Source: an uncultured Campylobacterales bacterium (GTDB taxonomy: Bacteria; Campylobacterota; Campylobacteria; Campylobacterales; CACVAW01). From it: 36,639 bases of DNA. Under the pieces are notes generated by a model that saw only the letters and a program-made list of their open reading frames with translations, was not told where the DNA came from and ran no database searches. The position numbers and the translations under genes are program-made. Position 1 is the first letter of the stretch; each line of letters starts with the position of its first letter. The stretch is taken from NCBI GenBank assembly GCA_902727925.1, contig CACVAW010000020.1:1-36639 (forward strand), given 5' to 3'. Of this stretch, positions 8,671-18,706 are shown piece after piece.

Positions 8671-8702
8671 TTCATAAACTTTAAAAAATTCAAAGGAAAA
8701 AA

Positions 8703-10133
8703 ATGGGTAAATTCGTTAGTGATATAGAAGATTTCTTTAAATTTTGTGATAAGAATGACGTAAGATTTGTGGACTTTAGGTTTACAGATATCAAAGGCGT
8801 ATGGCATCATCTTACATATAATTACAAAGCTGTTAACAAAGAACTATTAGATAATGGAATGCCTTTTGATGGTAGTAGTGTAGATGCTTGGCAACCAATA
8901 AATAAGTCAGATATGATATTAAAGCCTGATATTGAGACTGCATTTCTTGATCCATTTACGGCTGATTCTACTATTATTGTTATTTGTGATGCTTTTGATA
9001 TATATAAGGGTGAATTATATGAAAAATGTCCAAGAAGTATAGCTAAGAAAGCACTTATTCATCTTGAGTCTACTGGTCTTGGTGATTCAGCATTTTTTGG
9101 TCCGGAGAATGAATTTTTTATATTTGATGATGTTCAAATAAGAGATGATATAAATTCTGCTTTTTATAGAGTTGATTCAAGTGAAGGTGAATGGACTGAT
9201 AGAAAGAGATTTGATGATGATATAAATACAGGACATCGTCCAAGAACAAAAGGTGGATATTTCCCAGTTGCACCAATTGATAGTATGGTTGATCTTCGTG
9301 CTGAAATGATGCAAGTACTTGAAGATGTTGGTCTTGAAGTAATGTTAGGACATCATGAAGTAGCACAAGCTCAAGGTGAAATAGGTATCAAATACGATAG
9401 TATGATCGAAGCTGCTGATAATGTTCAGAAGTATAAATATGTAGTTAAAATGATAGCTCACCTTAATGGTAAAACTGCTACTTTTATGCCAAAACCTCTT
9501 TATGGTGATAATGGTAATGGTATGCATGTACACCAATCAATTTGGAAAGATGGTAAAAATCTTTTTTATAAAGAGGGTGAATATGGAAATTTGAGTGATA
9601 CTGCTAGATGGTATTTAGGTGGAATATTCGCTCACGCAGGTAGTGTTGCATCATTTACAAATCCTACTACAAATTCATATAAGAGATTAATTCCTGGATT
9701 TGAAGCTCCTTCAATTCTTACATATTCTTCTCAAAATAGAAGTGCAAGTTGTAGAATTCCTTATGGTTCAGGTGAAGGTGCTACTAGACTTGAACTTAGA
9801 TTTCCTGATAGTACAGCGTGTCCTTATCTTGCTTTTGCTGCTATGCTTATGGCTGGACTTGATGGTGTTAAAAATAAAATGGAACCAGTAGGTCCAATGG
9901 ATGACGATTTGTTTAAATTAAGCTTAAATGAAATAAGAGAAAAAGGTATTCCTCAGCTTCCTCATACTCTAAGAGATGCCTTAGAGTCTATGATAAAAGA
10001 TAGAGATTATCTCAAACCTATAATGAGTGAATTATTCTTAGAGTCTTATAAAGATCATAAGTTTGAAACTCAAGTATTCCCAGATGAAGCTAGACCAACA
10101 GCATATGAGTTTAAAACTACATACTCTTGTTAA
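8703..10133 (+). CDS. glnA: Glutamine synthetase, type I
   Basis: It makes glutamine from glutamate, ammonia and ATP in the cytoplasm. All type I signatures are visible: DGSS (residues 57-60), [10 protein letters not shown] (133-142), the ATP-binding [10 protein letters not shown] (270-279), [18 protein letters not shown] and RLELRFPD. At 476 residues it has the usual length. The segment that carries the adenylylated Tyr in enterobacteria (NLYDLP) reads DDLFKLS here, with Phe404 (codon 9912-9914). The enzyme therefore cannot be adenylylated at that position, as reported for Helicobacter pylori. It is monocistronic, with its own promoter and strong hairpins after the stop. Confidence 0.97.
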   Translation: MGKFVSDIEDFFKFCDKNDVRFVDFRFTDIKGVWHHLTYNYKAVNKELLDNGMPFDGSSVDAWQPINKSDMILKPDIETAFLDPFTADSTIIVICDAFDIYKGELYEKCPRSIAKKALIHLESTGLGDSAFFGPENEFFIFDDVQIRDDINSAFYRVDSSEGEWTDRKRFDDDINTGHRPRTKGGYFPVAPIDSMVDLRAEMMQVLEDVGLEVMLGHHEVAQAQGEIGIKYDSMIEAADNVQKYKYVVKMIAHLNGKTATFMPKPLYGDNGNGMHVHQSIWKDGKNLFYKEGEYGNLSDTARWYLGGIFAHAGSVASFTNPTTNSYKRLIPGFEAPSILTYSSQNRSASCRIPYGSGEGATRLELRFPDSTACPYLAFAAMLMAGLDGVKNKMEPVGPMDDDLFKLSLNEIREKGIPQLPHTLRDALESMIKDRDYLKPIMSELFLESYKDHKFETQVFPDEARPTAYEFKTTYSC

Positions 10134-10142
10134 TAAAAAGCA

Positions 10143-10175
10143 AATTTTCTTGTGAGTTTTACTCACAAGAAAATT
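10143..10175 (+). terminator. 15-bp hairpin after glnA
   Basis: A perfect inverted repeat: AATTTTCTTGTGAGT at 10143-10157, a three-base TTT loop, and ACTCACAAGAAAATT at 10161-10175. It begins nine bases after the glnA stop. The plus-strand flank has no long T run, so it may act as a transcript-stabilising 3' hairpin together with the next one. Confidence 0.7.
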
Positions 10176-10182
10176 AAATTCT

Positions 10183-10219
10183 AAAAATAATATTGAATTT
10201 AAGTTTCAATATTATTTTT
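10183..10219 (+). terminator. Second 15-bp hairpin, intrinsic terminator of glnA
   Basis: A second perfect 15-bp inverted repeat: AAAAATAATATTGAA at 10183-10197 and TTCAATATTATTTTT at 10205-10219, with a seven-base loop. It ends in five T residues, as an intrinsic terminator would, and separates glnA from accD. Confidence 0.7.
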
Positions 10220-10279
10220 GGAATTTTTATGTTCTATTAGAAGCTAAAGTAATTTAAAGAGTAAAAAAGGTATAAGTTA

Positions 10280-11119
10280 ATGAATTTTAGAACTTTATTT
10301 GGTAGAGATAAAAGATCAGCTGCAAGTTCAAGTGCTTGGATCAAATGTAAACAATGTAATGCTATGATGTATCATAAAGAAGTAAGAGATCAAGGTAATG
10401 TTTGTCCTAAATGTGATTTTCATATGAGAATTTCAGCTGATGATAGAATTAGACTTCTTAGTGATGAAAATACATTTGTTGAGTTTGATACGGAATTAAA
10501 ACCTACTGACCCTCTTAAATTTGTTGATTCAATATCTTATAAGAAAAGAATATCAAAGAATAATGCAAAAACTAAAAAGTTTTCATCTATAGTAAGTGGA
10601 GAGTGTCTTATTCATGGATTAGAAGTGCAGCTTGTAGTTATGGACTTTTCTTTTATGGGTGGAAGCCTTGGTTCAGTTGAGGGTGAAAAGATTCTTAGAG
10701 CTATTCATAGAGGTATAGAAAAAAAGAATCCTGTAATAATAGTAAGTGCGAGTGGTGGAGCAAGAATGCAAGAGAGTACATTCTCTCTTCTTCAAATGTC
10801 AAAAACATCAGCAGGACTTAAAAAACTTTCAGATAATGGCTTGCCTTATATCTCAGTTCTTACTGATCCTACTATGGGTGGAGTTAGTGCTTCTTTTGCT
10901 TGGCTTGGAGATATTATTATGGCTGAACCTGGTGCTTTAATAGGATTTGCTGGTCCAAGAGTTATTAAACAAACTATTGGTGCAGATCTCCCTGATGGAT
11001 TTCAAAGATCAGAGTTCTTACTTGAGCATGGGCTTATTGATATGATAGTACCAAGATTTGAAATGAAAGAAACTATTTCAGAATTATTAACACTTTTAGA
11101 TAATAAAAAAACAGCTTAA
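10280..11119 (+). CDS. accD: Acetyl-CoA carboxylase, carboxyltransferase subunit beta
   Basis: It works with AccA to transfer the carboxyl group from biotinylated AccB to acetyl-CoA, making malonyl-CoA for fatty acid synthesis. The N-terminal four-cysteine zinc ribbon is clear (C23, C26, C42, C45), followed by the carboxyltransferase fold: MDFSFMGGSLGSVEGEK, VSASGGARMQE, DPTMGGVSASFA and GFAGPRVI. At 279 residues it has the normal length. The ATG at 10280 follows AAAAAAGG by nine bases. ribA follows after 21 bases, so the two are probably co-transcribed. No accA is in the window. Confidence 0.96.
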   Translation: MNFRTLFGRDKRSAASSSAWIKCKQCNAMMYHKEVRDQGNVCPKCDFHMRISADDRIRLLSDENTFVEFDTELKPTDPLKFVDSISYKKRISKNNAKTKKFSSIVSGECLIHGLEVQLVVMDFSFMGGSLGSVEGEKILRAIHRGIEKKNPVIIVSASGGARMQESTFSLLQMSKTSAGLKKLSDNGLPYISVLTDPTMGGVSASFAWLGDIIMAEPGALIGFAGPRVIKQTIGADLPDGFQRSEFLLEHGLIDMIVPRFEMKETISELLTLLDNKKTA

Positions 11120-11140
11120 ACAAGCTTCTGTAGAATATTA

Positions 11141-11707
11141 ATGAATATAAAAATATCTAATAAGGCAAATTTGCCTACAAAATTTGGAGTTTTTAAAATA
11201 ATTTCTTTTAAAGAAAATGAAAAAGAACATTTGGCTCTATATAAAGAACCTAATACTAGTGTACCTGTTGTTAGAATTCATAGCGAATGTCTAACAGGTG
11301 ATGCTCTGAGTAGTCTTAAATGTGATTGTGGCGATCAACTTGATTATGCAATGAGTATTATAGCTAAATCAGGTGGATATATACTTTATCTTAGACAAGA
11401 AGGTCGAGGTATAGGCTTGTTTAATAAGGTTAATGCTTATAGCTTACAAGATAAGGGTATGGATACTATTGAGGCGAATTTAAAACTTGGATTTAAAGCT
11501 GACCTTAGGTCTTATGAGGTAGCTGAGTTTATGTTAGATTATTTTAATATAAAAGAAATAAAGCTACTAACAAACAATCCTAAAAAGATTAATTTTTCTA
11601 AAAAGATTATAGTAAAAGAAAGATTACCTATCCAAATTGATTCAAATAAATATAATGAAGATTATTTGAATGTTAAAAAAAATGAAATGGATCATCAATT
11701 ATTATGA
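11141..11707 (+). CDS. ribA: GTP cyclohydrolase II
   Basis: It opens the imidazole ring of GTP, the first committed step of riboflavin synthesis. The zinc ligands C50, C61 and C63 are in the RIHSEC...LKCDCGDQ motif. The catalytic loop RQEGRGIGL is intact, and the TNNPKKI signature ends the core. It is a stand-alone enzyme of 188 residues without a fused RibB domain. Campylobacterota often carry such a copy next to other metabolic genes. The start is ATG 11141. The end overlaps the next ATG by four bases (ATGA), so the DUF3817 gene is translationally coupled. Confidence 0.93.
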   Translation: MNIKISNKANLPTKFGVFKIISFKENEKEHLALYKEPNTSVPVVRIHSECLTGDALSSLKCDCGDQLDYAMSIIAKSGGYILYLRQEGRGIGLFNKVNAYSLQDKGMDTIEANLKLGFKADLRSYEVAEFMLDYFNIKEIKLLTNNPKKINFSKKIIVKERLPIQIDSNKYNEDYLNVKKNEMDHQLL

Positions 11708-11985
11708 ATATATTAAGTCAGTTTAGAATAGTTTCTTTGATAGAAGGAATTTCGTATCTTATCCTTTTGGGTTTTGCCATGCCTATGAAATATATATTTG
11801 ATAATGAAATTTTTGTTAAGTTCTTTGGTATGGCACATGGTGTTTTATTTGTACTTTTTATAGTTTTATTAGGAATTTGTTTTTTCTATTATAAGTTTAG
11901 TATTTTAAAAAGCATCAAAATATTCATTTATTCTTTAATCCCATTTGGGTTTATACTTATTGATAGGCTAGTTAAAAAAGCATAG
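11704..11985 (+). CDS. DUF3817 small integral membrane protein
   Basis: This 93-residue membrane protein has three predicted hydrophobic segments. It shows the DUF3817 signature: RIVSLIEGISYLILLGFAMPMKY at the start and FGMAHGVLFVLFIVLL in the middle. The family is widespread in bacteria and has no established function. It overlaps ribA by four bases and ends convergently with the restriction-modification gene about 50 bases away. A role in metabolite or flavin transport would be a guess. Confidence 0.85.
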   Translation: MNILSQFRIVSLIEGISYLILLGFAMPMKYIFDNEIFVKFFGMAHGVLFVLFIVLLGICFFYYKFSILKSIKIFIYSLIPFGFILIDRLVKKA

Positions 11986-12036
11986 TTATACGAGCTTATC
12001 AGAAGACTATAATTTTATAAGTTCAGTATATACAGC

Positions 12037-15000
12037 TCAAGCTTCCACTATCTTTATCTCTTCATCACTCAAGCCATAAAGTTTATAGACCATAGTATCT
12101 ATTTCATCATCTGTTTTATTGATTTGTGATTGTATCTCTAAAGCTTCTTTTTTGTCATTTTCAAAAAGTGCTTCCCAGTCGTTTTTGAAGTTTCGCTCTT
12201 CTAGTTTGTCGGCAAATTTTAGTTTTTTGGCTTTTTTATACACTTTTACAAACTCATCAAATTCTAATTCTTCAAAGCTTTGTAGTTTTTTAGGTATTTT
12301 TTCAAGTTCTAGTTCATTGATAAAGTTTTGTTTTGTTTTTTGTAGATTTTTGTTTAGTTCAAGCATTAAATCTGCTTTTTGAATAAATGGTTCTTGTTCA
12401 CCCAAGTTTTTAAGTTTTGGTAATGGAAAAGGTTCTAAGTATTTAGTTTTAAAATAATAATAACCACCACTAAATTCTGCACTAGTATTTTTAATAAAAA
12501 ACCACATTATAGAAGAGTTTAAAAGAGTTAGAAAATATTTATAGTTTTCTTGAATATTTTCTTTTTTTATTAAATTATATCCACCTGCATCACTATACAT
12601 TTTATGTTCATCAAATGTAAAACTAGGATAATTTTGTAATTGAGGTGTTATAATTTTCAAAGATTCTAATATTGTAATTTCTCTTGACCTATGAAGACTA
12701 TACCAATATTTCTCATTAGTTTTATATTTAATTTTTTTATTAACAAGGCTATCTTTAAAATTCAATAGATACTCATAAGCTAATGGATAATTATCTTTTA
12801 AGTATTCTTCTTCAAAGGGTTTTGTTTTATTATTTTCATTAAGGTAATGAGGGAAAATAATATAAATATTAGTTTGTAAAAAAGTATTTCTTTTAATATT
12901 TTTCCCTTTTAAAATGGGTTTTACAATTGAACTTTCTATTTTTACTTCTTTTTTCAAATCACTTGAATATCCAATAAAAACATTGTCGATAATATTACCC
13001 CTTAACATAAAAATACTATCTCCACAACTTACAATACCTTGGTAAATCCCTTCGAACACATCTTTTACTTTATATACTTGTTGATTTATTTTTTCTAAAA
13101 CTTTTGTAATATTTTGATTGGTTAAATTCCATTTATTAGAAGTTAATTTATCATAAGAAATACTATCATATTCAAAACCATCAAATATATCTTTTGGATT
13201 TATATGTTTGAATTTTAGTTCCTCATTATTGTGCGATAGAGTTATAATACAAGTATAAGTTGAAGCATCTTCAAAAACCATCTCACTACCAAAATGTAAC
13301 AAGTTTTCAACTGCTTTATGCTCAGATAAAAATCCCCTTATACCACTTCCAAAGTCTGATATTAGAAACTTGTGAGGTAAGATATATGACAATTTACCAC
13401 TTTTGTTTAACATATTGAAACTCATCTCTAAGAATAAAACATATAAGTCATATTTACCTGTTGCACTTTCAAACTTTTCTTCATATAGTTTTGATTCATC
13501 TTCATAATTACTTTTGAGTCCCTGCACTCTCACATACGGAGGATTTCCAGCTACTATATCAAAACTACCCTCTTCAAAAGGCATATCAAGTAAAGAGTTC
13601 GCACATAGTATCTTATCTGCTAAGCTTGTGAGTGATCTTCCTTTTTTAGCAGTTCTAAGCCACAAAGAAAGCTTTGCTATCTCCACTGCATCTTCGTTTA
13701 TATCTACCCCGTAGAGGTTGTTTTCTAGTACACTCTGCTCAACTGTATAAGAAGAGAACAAATCCCCCATAAGAGCTAAGTCGTTTTGTAGATTTGTGTG
13801 TTCTGTTATCAGGTAGTCTAAGGCTTGATTTAGAAATGCTCCACTACCACAAGCAGGGTCTAGGATTTTGAGTGCTAAAAGCCACTCTTTGTAAGTCTCA
13901 AGATTGTCTTTTGTTTGTTGTTCTATTTTGTTTAGTTTCTTTGGGTTTTTAGGGGCTACTACCTCTAGGATACTTAACTCTTCTCTTTTTTCAAGACATA
14001 TTTTGGCAAGTGTATTATCTACTATATACTTTGTGATATAAGAAGGTGTATAAAATACTCCATCTTTTTTTCTTTTGGTTTTTGTCTTGTCAAAGCTGAC
14101 ATTATCTATATTGGCTTGAAGTTCTTCTAGGTCTGTTAAGGACTGTTCAAATATATGACCTAAGATATTTACACCTACTTCACTCTCAAAGTCATAATCA
14201 CTTAACTTCTGAGCTTCTATATCTAAGATATCATTATCAATTATCAAGCTATCAAGTTCTTTGTCACTTGAGAATAAACCACCATTATATTTTGGTATTT
14301 TTAGTTTTTCATTTCCTTGATTGATAGCATTGAAGTAGAACTTATATATATCATAGAGTGTATACTCTGAGAATTTCTGGTTTGTAAAATCTTCTCGTAT
14401 TTCTTTAATTGTATTTGAAGTTAATAGTCCTCTATCTTCTGCAAATAGTATGAATATAATCCTATCACATAGCTTTTGAGTGAGTCTTAAGAGTTTTGAT
14501 TTTTCAATATGGGGATTGTTTTGAATTAAGTTTTGAAATAAGTTTGTTCTGAAGTTTGAAAAGTCTTTGTAAAGCTCTTTTGAGATTTGCTGTTCGTGGT
14601 TGTTTGACTTTGCTTTTAGTTGGAGTGGTATATTGTCTTTTATGCTCTCATAAGAAAGTAGTAAATGAAGTTTTTTAAAGTCTTCATAAGTAAGCTCAAA
14701 TAAACTAAACTTTTCATAAGAAGTACTTTTTTCTATGTAAAATCTAAGTTCATTGAAGTTTGAAATGATGACATATTTTGCATTTGAATTTTGATTAAGA
14801 TACCAAAATGCTTGTTCTTGTACATTGTCAAGGTTTTTGGTGTTTTGGGCTTTTAGTTCTATGACACCTACGACCTTATCATCTATATATATAACACCAT
14901 CTGCTTTTTTACTATCAGTTTCGTTTTTTTTCTCTCTTTCTAATGTGTAGTTCTCACTTTTGGTTTTAGAAATATATCCTAAACAATCTTCAAATATATC

Positions 15001-15165
15001 TTGTAAGAACCCATCTTGGTATTCCTCTTCTTTAAAGTCTTTTATACGGTCTATCTTCGCTAAGTATTTTTGATATTTAGGCCATCTTAAATCTATGAGG
15101 GTTTCGTCTTGTTTATTGATATAGTTTTGAAGTATTTTTTTATTGAATATTGGCGTATGGTTCAT
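12037..15165 (-). CDS. Type IIG restriction-modification enzyme (Eco57I-like, single polypeptide)
   Basis: One 1042-residue chain combines nuclease, methyltransferase and target recognition. The N-terminus has a PD-(D/E)xK site (D89, then E103-L-K105 in VIELKAQ). The adenine methyltransferase core has motif I LDPACGSGAF (about residue 435) and motif IV NPPYVRVQ (about 541). The C-terminal 400 residues resemble TaqI-like specificity domains, ending in a charged helical region. Such enzymes methylate DNA using SAM and cut a short distance from an asymmetric site. No separate methylase or specificity gene is nearby. It sits alone after dnaE with a weak ribosome binding site, typical of a horizontally gained defence cassette. 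The target sequence cannot be read by eye. Confidence 0.92.
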   Translation of the reverse strand: MNHTPIFNKKILQNYINKQDETLIDLRWPKYQKYLAKIDRIKDFKEEEYQDGFLQDIFEDCLGYISKTKSENYTLEREKKNETDSKKADGVIYIDDKVVGVIELKAQNTKNLDNVQEQAFWYLNQNSNAKYVIISNFNELRFYIEKSTSYEKFSLFELTYEDFKKLHLLLSYESIKDNIPLQLKAKSNNHEQQISKELYKDFSNFRTNLFQNLIQNNPHIEKSKLLRLTQKLCDRIIFILFAEDRGLLTSNTIKEIREDFTNQKFSEYTLYDIYKFYFNAINQGNEKLKIPKYNGGLFSSDKELDSLIIDNDILDIEAQKLSDYDFESEVGVNILGHIFEQSLTDLEELQANIDNVSFDKTKTKRKKDGVFYTPSYITKYIVDNTLAKICLEKREELSILEVVAPKNPKKLNKIEQQTKDNLETYKEWLLALKILDPACGSGAFLNQALDYLITEHTNLQNDLALMGDLFSSYTVEQSVLENNLYGVDINEDAVEIAKLSLWLRTAKKGRSLTSLADKILCANSLLDMPFEEGSFDIVAGNPPYVRVQGLKSNYEDESKLYEEKFESATGKYDLYVLFLEMSFNMLNKSGKLSYILPHKFLISDFGSGIRGFLSEHKAVENLLHFGSEMVFEDASTYTCIITLSHNNEELKFKHINPKDIFDGFEYDSISYDKLTSNKWNLTNQNITKVLEKINQQVYKVKDVFEGIYQGIVSCGDSIFMLRGNIIDNVFIGYSSDLKKEVKIESSIVKPILKGKNIKRNTFLQTNIYIIFPHYLNENNKTKPFEEEYLKDNYPLAYEYLLNFKDSLVNKKIKYKTNEKYWYSLHRSREITILESLKIITPQLQNYPSFTFDEHKMYSDAGGYNLIKKENIQENYKYFLTLLNSSIMWFFIKNTSAEFSGGYYYFKTKYLEPFPLPKLKNLGEQEPFIQKADLMLELNKNLQKTKQNFINELELEKIPKKLQSFEELEFDEFVKVYKKAKKLKFADKLEERNFKNDWEALFENDKKEALEIQSQINKTDDEIDTMVYKLYGLSDEEIKIVEA

Positions 15166-15192
15166 ATGTTTTTCTTTATATTTAGGTTAGTG

Positions 15193-15220
15193 TTAGCACA
15201 TCCTAACTGGGATGTGCTAA
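15193..15220 (-). terminator. 11-bp hairpin directly after dnaE
   Basis: TTAGCACATCC (15193-15203) and GGATGTGCTAA (15210-15220) form a perfect 11-bp stem with a six-base loop, beginning three bases after the dnaE stop on the minus strand. No T run follows, so it may be a weak terminator or processing site. It marks the border between dnaE and the restriction-modification gene. Confidence 0.55.
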
Positions 15221-15223
15221 TTT

Positions 15224-18200
15224 CTAAGCTATCTCTTTTTTTAATCCATCTAAGACATTTGCATCTATTAAGAATGGTGTTTCCATTATGATATTACCTT
15301 GTTCGGTGGATAGTACAAGATGAAGAGGGTGATCTCCTCTATTATATTTTGATACTAAGTCGTAGAGTTTTTCAAGTTGAGTATGGTTTTTATACTCTAT
15401 TATTATTTCTATTGGGTCTTTTAGTATTTTTGTTTTTTTAATTTGTACTTTTTCTTTTTTCGCTTTTTTGAGATCTATAATTTTAAGTATTTTCATTCTT
15501 GTAAATTGTTCATTTTTTGAGATGTTGACTTTAAAACATAGTGGTTTATCTAGGTTCATTTCTTGAATTTCTTCAAGCATACTAGCAAAAACAGTAAGTT
15601 CGATACTACCATGAAGGTCCATGATTTTTAGTATTCCGAATTTATGACCTTTTTTACTGATCTTTTCTTGAATTTCTTCGATTTTACCAACTATAAGAAT
15701 ATTACTCCCATCATCAAGTTCATCTATTTGTGAAGATAAAGTATAGTTTATACTAGCAAGCTCTTCTTTAAATGCATCAAGAGGATGTCCTGATACATAG
15801 AATCCTAAGGTTTCTTTCTCAAACTCTAGAACAGTTTTATTATCATATGGTTCAAGCTCGTCTAGTACGATACTAATGTTTGTAAGCTCTTCTGTATTGT
15901 CCCCAAATAAAGAGTTTTTAGCCATCTCTTTTGCTCTGTTTATCTCACCAGCTTTATCTATAATATGTTCTATGTTCTCAATTAATGTTCTTCTAGTATG
16001 TCCAAAACAGTCTAATCCACCTGATTTTGTAAGGCTTTCTAGTACCCTTTTGTTTACTTTTCTTGAGTCTATTTCTGAAATGAATTCACTTAAACTTTCA
16101 AATTGTTTTGTTTCTCTGGCATTAATTATACTCTCAACTGCACTTGCTCCAACACCTTTAATTGCACCTAATCCAAAAAGAATAGATTTTCCCTCGGAAC
16201 TAAACTCAACAAAGCTTTTGTTAATATTTGGTGGAAGAAGTTCAATTCCCAGACGTTTAACTTCATCCACATATTTTACAATTTTGTCTGTATTGTTTTG
16301 TTCACTTGTTAATAATGCTGCCATAAACTCAGTTGGGTAGTATGCTTTTAGATATGATGTCTCAAATGTAATCATAGCATAAGCGGCGGAATGAGATTTA
16401 TTAAACCCGTATCCAGCAAACTTTTCGATAAGTACAAAAAGCTCTCTTGCGTGTTCTTTGCTGTATCCTTGTTTTTGCGCACGTGCAGCAAACTCATTAG
16501 CATACTCTTCCATAAGGTCGAGTTTTTTCTTACCCATTGCACGTCTTATTACATCAGACTCTCCAAGACTAAATCCACCAATACTTTGAACTATTTGCAT
16601 AACTTGTTCTTGATATACAATTACTCCATAAGTTGGCTTTAGTATTGGTTCAAGAATCTCTGTGAACTCATCGAAAAAATATGAAATAGGAGTTTTACCA
16701 TGTTTTCTATCAATAAAATCATCAAGCATACCTGATTCCATAGGACCTGGTCTATAAAGTGCAAGTACAGCAATAAGGTCCTCAAAATTTGTAGGTTTTA
16801 GCTTTTTATTTAGGTCTTGCATACCTGATGATTCGATCTGAAATAGTCCTAGTGTATGACCTGTTTGTATGAGTTCATATACTTTTTTATCATTTGTATC
16901 AATAGTATCAAAGTTAATTGTCTTGTCATACTTTTTTTTGATTAGCTTAAGTGCATTATCAATTACAGTAAGAGTTTTAAGTCCCAAGAAGTCAAATTTG
17001 ATTAAGTCTACATCTTCAAGGTAATTAAGTGAGTATTGAGTTACTAGATGATCCATACCTGCAGGTTTGTATAATGGGCTTTTGTGCCAAAGTTCTTCAT
17101 CACTAATTACAAGACCCGCTGCGTGCATCCCAGCATTTCTATTAAGACCTTCAAGCTGGATTGATAAGTCCCATACTCTTTTTGCAAGTGCGTCACTATT
17201 TACAAGCTCTTTAAGTTTTGGTTCTTTCTCATAGGCACTTTCAAGTGTTATTTTGAGCTCATCTGGTATAAGCTTAGACATCGCGTCAGCTCTAGCGTAT
17301 GGCATACCCATAACACGGGCTACATCCCTTATCACTCCTTTAGCAAGAAGTTTACCAAAGGTAATAACTTGTGCCACATTATATCTACCATATTTTTCTA
17401 CTACATAATCTATGATTTCAGATCTTCTATGCTGGCAAAAATCAATATCAATATCAGGCATACTAACACGCTCAGGATTAAGAAATCTCTCAAAAAGAAG
17501 GTTATATTTCATAGGATCGATATCTGTGATACTTAATGAATATGCTACAAGACTTCCAGCAGCACTCCCACGACCTGGACCTACTGGAATATCCATCTCA
17601 CGAGCAACTTTAATGAAATCCCATACTATAAGCATATAGCCAGGGAATTTCATATTATTTATGATTTTTATTTCATAATCTAATCTTTTTTTGTATTCAT
17701 TGTGGAGGGCTATATCTACTATTTTTAATCTTTTTTCTAGACCTTCTTTACATTTGTATTCAAAGTACTCTTCATCATTAATGATATCAAGGCCTTCATT
17801 TTTTGCATATTCAGCTGTGAATTTGAATTTTGGAGGTGTTGGGTTTCCTAGTTTTATTTCTAGGTTACATTTATTTACTATTTCTTGGGTATTTTCTACA
17901 GCGTCAGGTATATCAGCAAAGAGTTTGTGCATTTGTTCAGGTGTTTTGATATAAAACTCTTGAACAGAGTGTCTAAGTCTATTTGGATCATCAAACTCTT
18001 TATTCATCGCTATACACATAAATGCTTCATGTGCTTCTGCGCTTATTTTTTCAGTATAGTGGGCATCATTTGTTGCTATTAGTTTGATACCTGTTTCTTT
18101 TGATATCCGTATTAGTTTTTCGTCTATTAGTCTTTGATCTTCTATACCATGTCTCATTATTTCTATATAGAAATCTTCACCAAATGTTTTTTGGTACCAA

Positions 18201-18706
18201 AGAGCAGCTTTTTTTGCTCCCTCATATCCACAAGCTCCGAACTTTACATTTCTTGGATTGTTGGTATTAAGCTCCCAAGAAATCTCACCTTGAAGACAAG
18301 CTGAGGAGCATACTAGTCCTTCACTTCTTTCTTCTAACATTTTTTTATTGATTCTTGGAAAATAGTAAAACCCATTTATATATGATTGTGAGCTTATATA
18401 CATTAGGTTTTTATATCCTATTTCATTTTTAGCATATAGGCATACATGATGTCTTCTTCTTGTCTTTTTATTATCTACTTCATCTTCATTATGTAAATAT
18501 GCTTCAAGACCAATGATGGGTTTGATTCCCTCTTTTTTCATAGTCTGATAAAAGTCAATTGCCCCAAACATATTACCGTGATCAGTCATTGCGACAGATT
18601 CAACGCCTTGTGATTTTAGTTTTTTTGCAAGTAGTTTTATTTTATTTGCACCATCAAGTAATGAGTATTCAGTATGTAGGTGAAGATGAGTGTATTTTCC
18701 AGTCAT
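15224..18706 (-). CDS. dnaE: DNA polymerase III subunit alpha
   Basis: This is the replicative polymerase catalytic subunit, 1160 residues, normal for the DnaE1 type. The N-terminal PHP domain is clear (THLHLHTEYSLLDG, then MTDHGNMFGA). The C-family polymerase palm carries GPGRGSAAGS and the catalytic PDIDIDF motif. The fingers contain YQEQVMQI and GYGFNKSHSAAYA. A helix-hairpin-helix and an OB-fold domain follow (NILIVGKIEEIQ). The start ATG (18704-18706) overlaps the stop of the upstream M48 gene by one base (TAATG), which indicates translational coupling. A hairpin follows the stop. Confidence 0.98.
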   Translation of the reverse strand: MTGKYTHLHLHTEYSLLDGANKIKLLAKKLKSQGVESVAMTDHGNMFGAIDFYQTMKKEGIKPIIGLEAYLHNEDEVDNKKTRRRHHVCLYAKNEIGYKNLMYISSQSYINGFYYFPRINKKMLEERSEGLVCSSACLQGEISWELNTNNPRNVKFGACGYEGAKKAALWYQKTFGEDFYIEIMRHGIEDQRLIDEKLIRISKETGIKLIATNDAHYTEKISAEAHEAFMCIAMNKEFDDPNRLRHSVQEFYIKTPEQMHKLFADIPDAVENTQEIVNKCNLEIKLGNPTPPKFKFTAEYAKNEGLDIINDEEYFEYKCKEGLEKRLKIVDIALHNEYKKRLDYEIKIINNMKFPGYMLIVWDFIKVAREMDIPVGPGRGSAAGSLVAYSLSITDIDPMKYNLLFERFLNPERVSMPDIDIDFCQHRRSEIIDYVVEKYGRYNVAQVITFGKLLAKGVIRDVARVMGMPYARADAMSKLIPDELKITLESAYEKEPKLKELVNSDALAKRVWDLSIQLEGLNRNAGMHAAGLVISDEELWHKSPLYKPAGMDHLVTQYSLNYLEDVDLIKFDFLGLKTLTVIDNALKLIKKKYDKTINFDTIDTNDKKVYELIQTGHTLGLFQIESSGMQDLNKKLKPTNFEDLIAVLALYRPGPMESGMLDDFIDRKHGKTPISYFFDEFTEILEPILKPTYGVIVYQEQVMQIVQSIGGFSLGESDVIRRAMGKKKLDLMEEYANEFAARAQKQGYSKEHARELFVLIEKFAGYGFNKSHSAAYAMITFETSYLKAYYPTEFMAALLTSEQNNTDKIVKYVDEVKRLGIELLPPNINKSFVEFSSEGKSILFGLGAIKGVGASAVESIINARETKQFESLSEFISEIDSRKVNKRVLESLTKSGGLDCFGHTRRTLIENIEHIIDKAGEINRAKEMAKNSLFGDNTEELTNISIVLDELEPYDNKTVLEFEKETLGFYVSGHPLDAFKEELASINYTLSSQIDELDDGSNILIVGKIEEIQEKISKKGHKFGILKIMDLHGSIELTVFASMLEEIQEMNLDKPLCFKVNISKNEQFTRMKILKIIDLKKAKKEKVQIKKTKILKDPIEIIIEYKNHTQLEKLYDLVSKYNRGDHPLHLVLSTEQGNIIMETPFLIDANVLDGLKKEIA

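Noticed and set aside
15876-16340. 154-codon plus-strand frame inside dnaE
   Set aside because: It is antisense to a complete dnaE, and its hydrophobic, Ser/Leu-rich composition is typical of a reverse-strand shadow.
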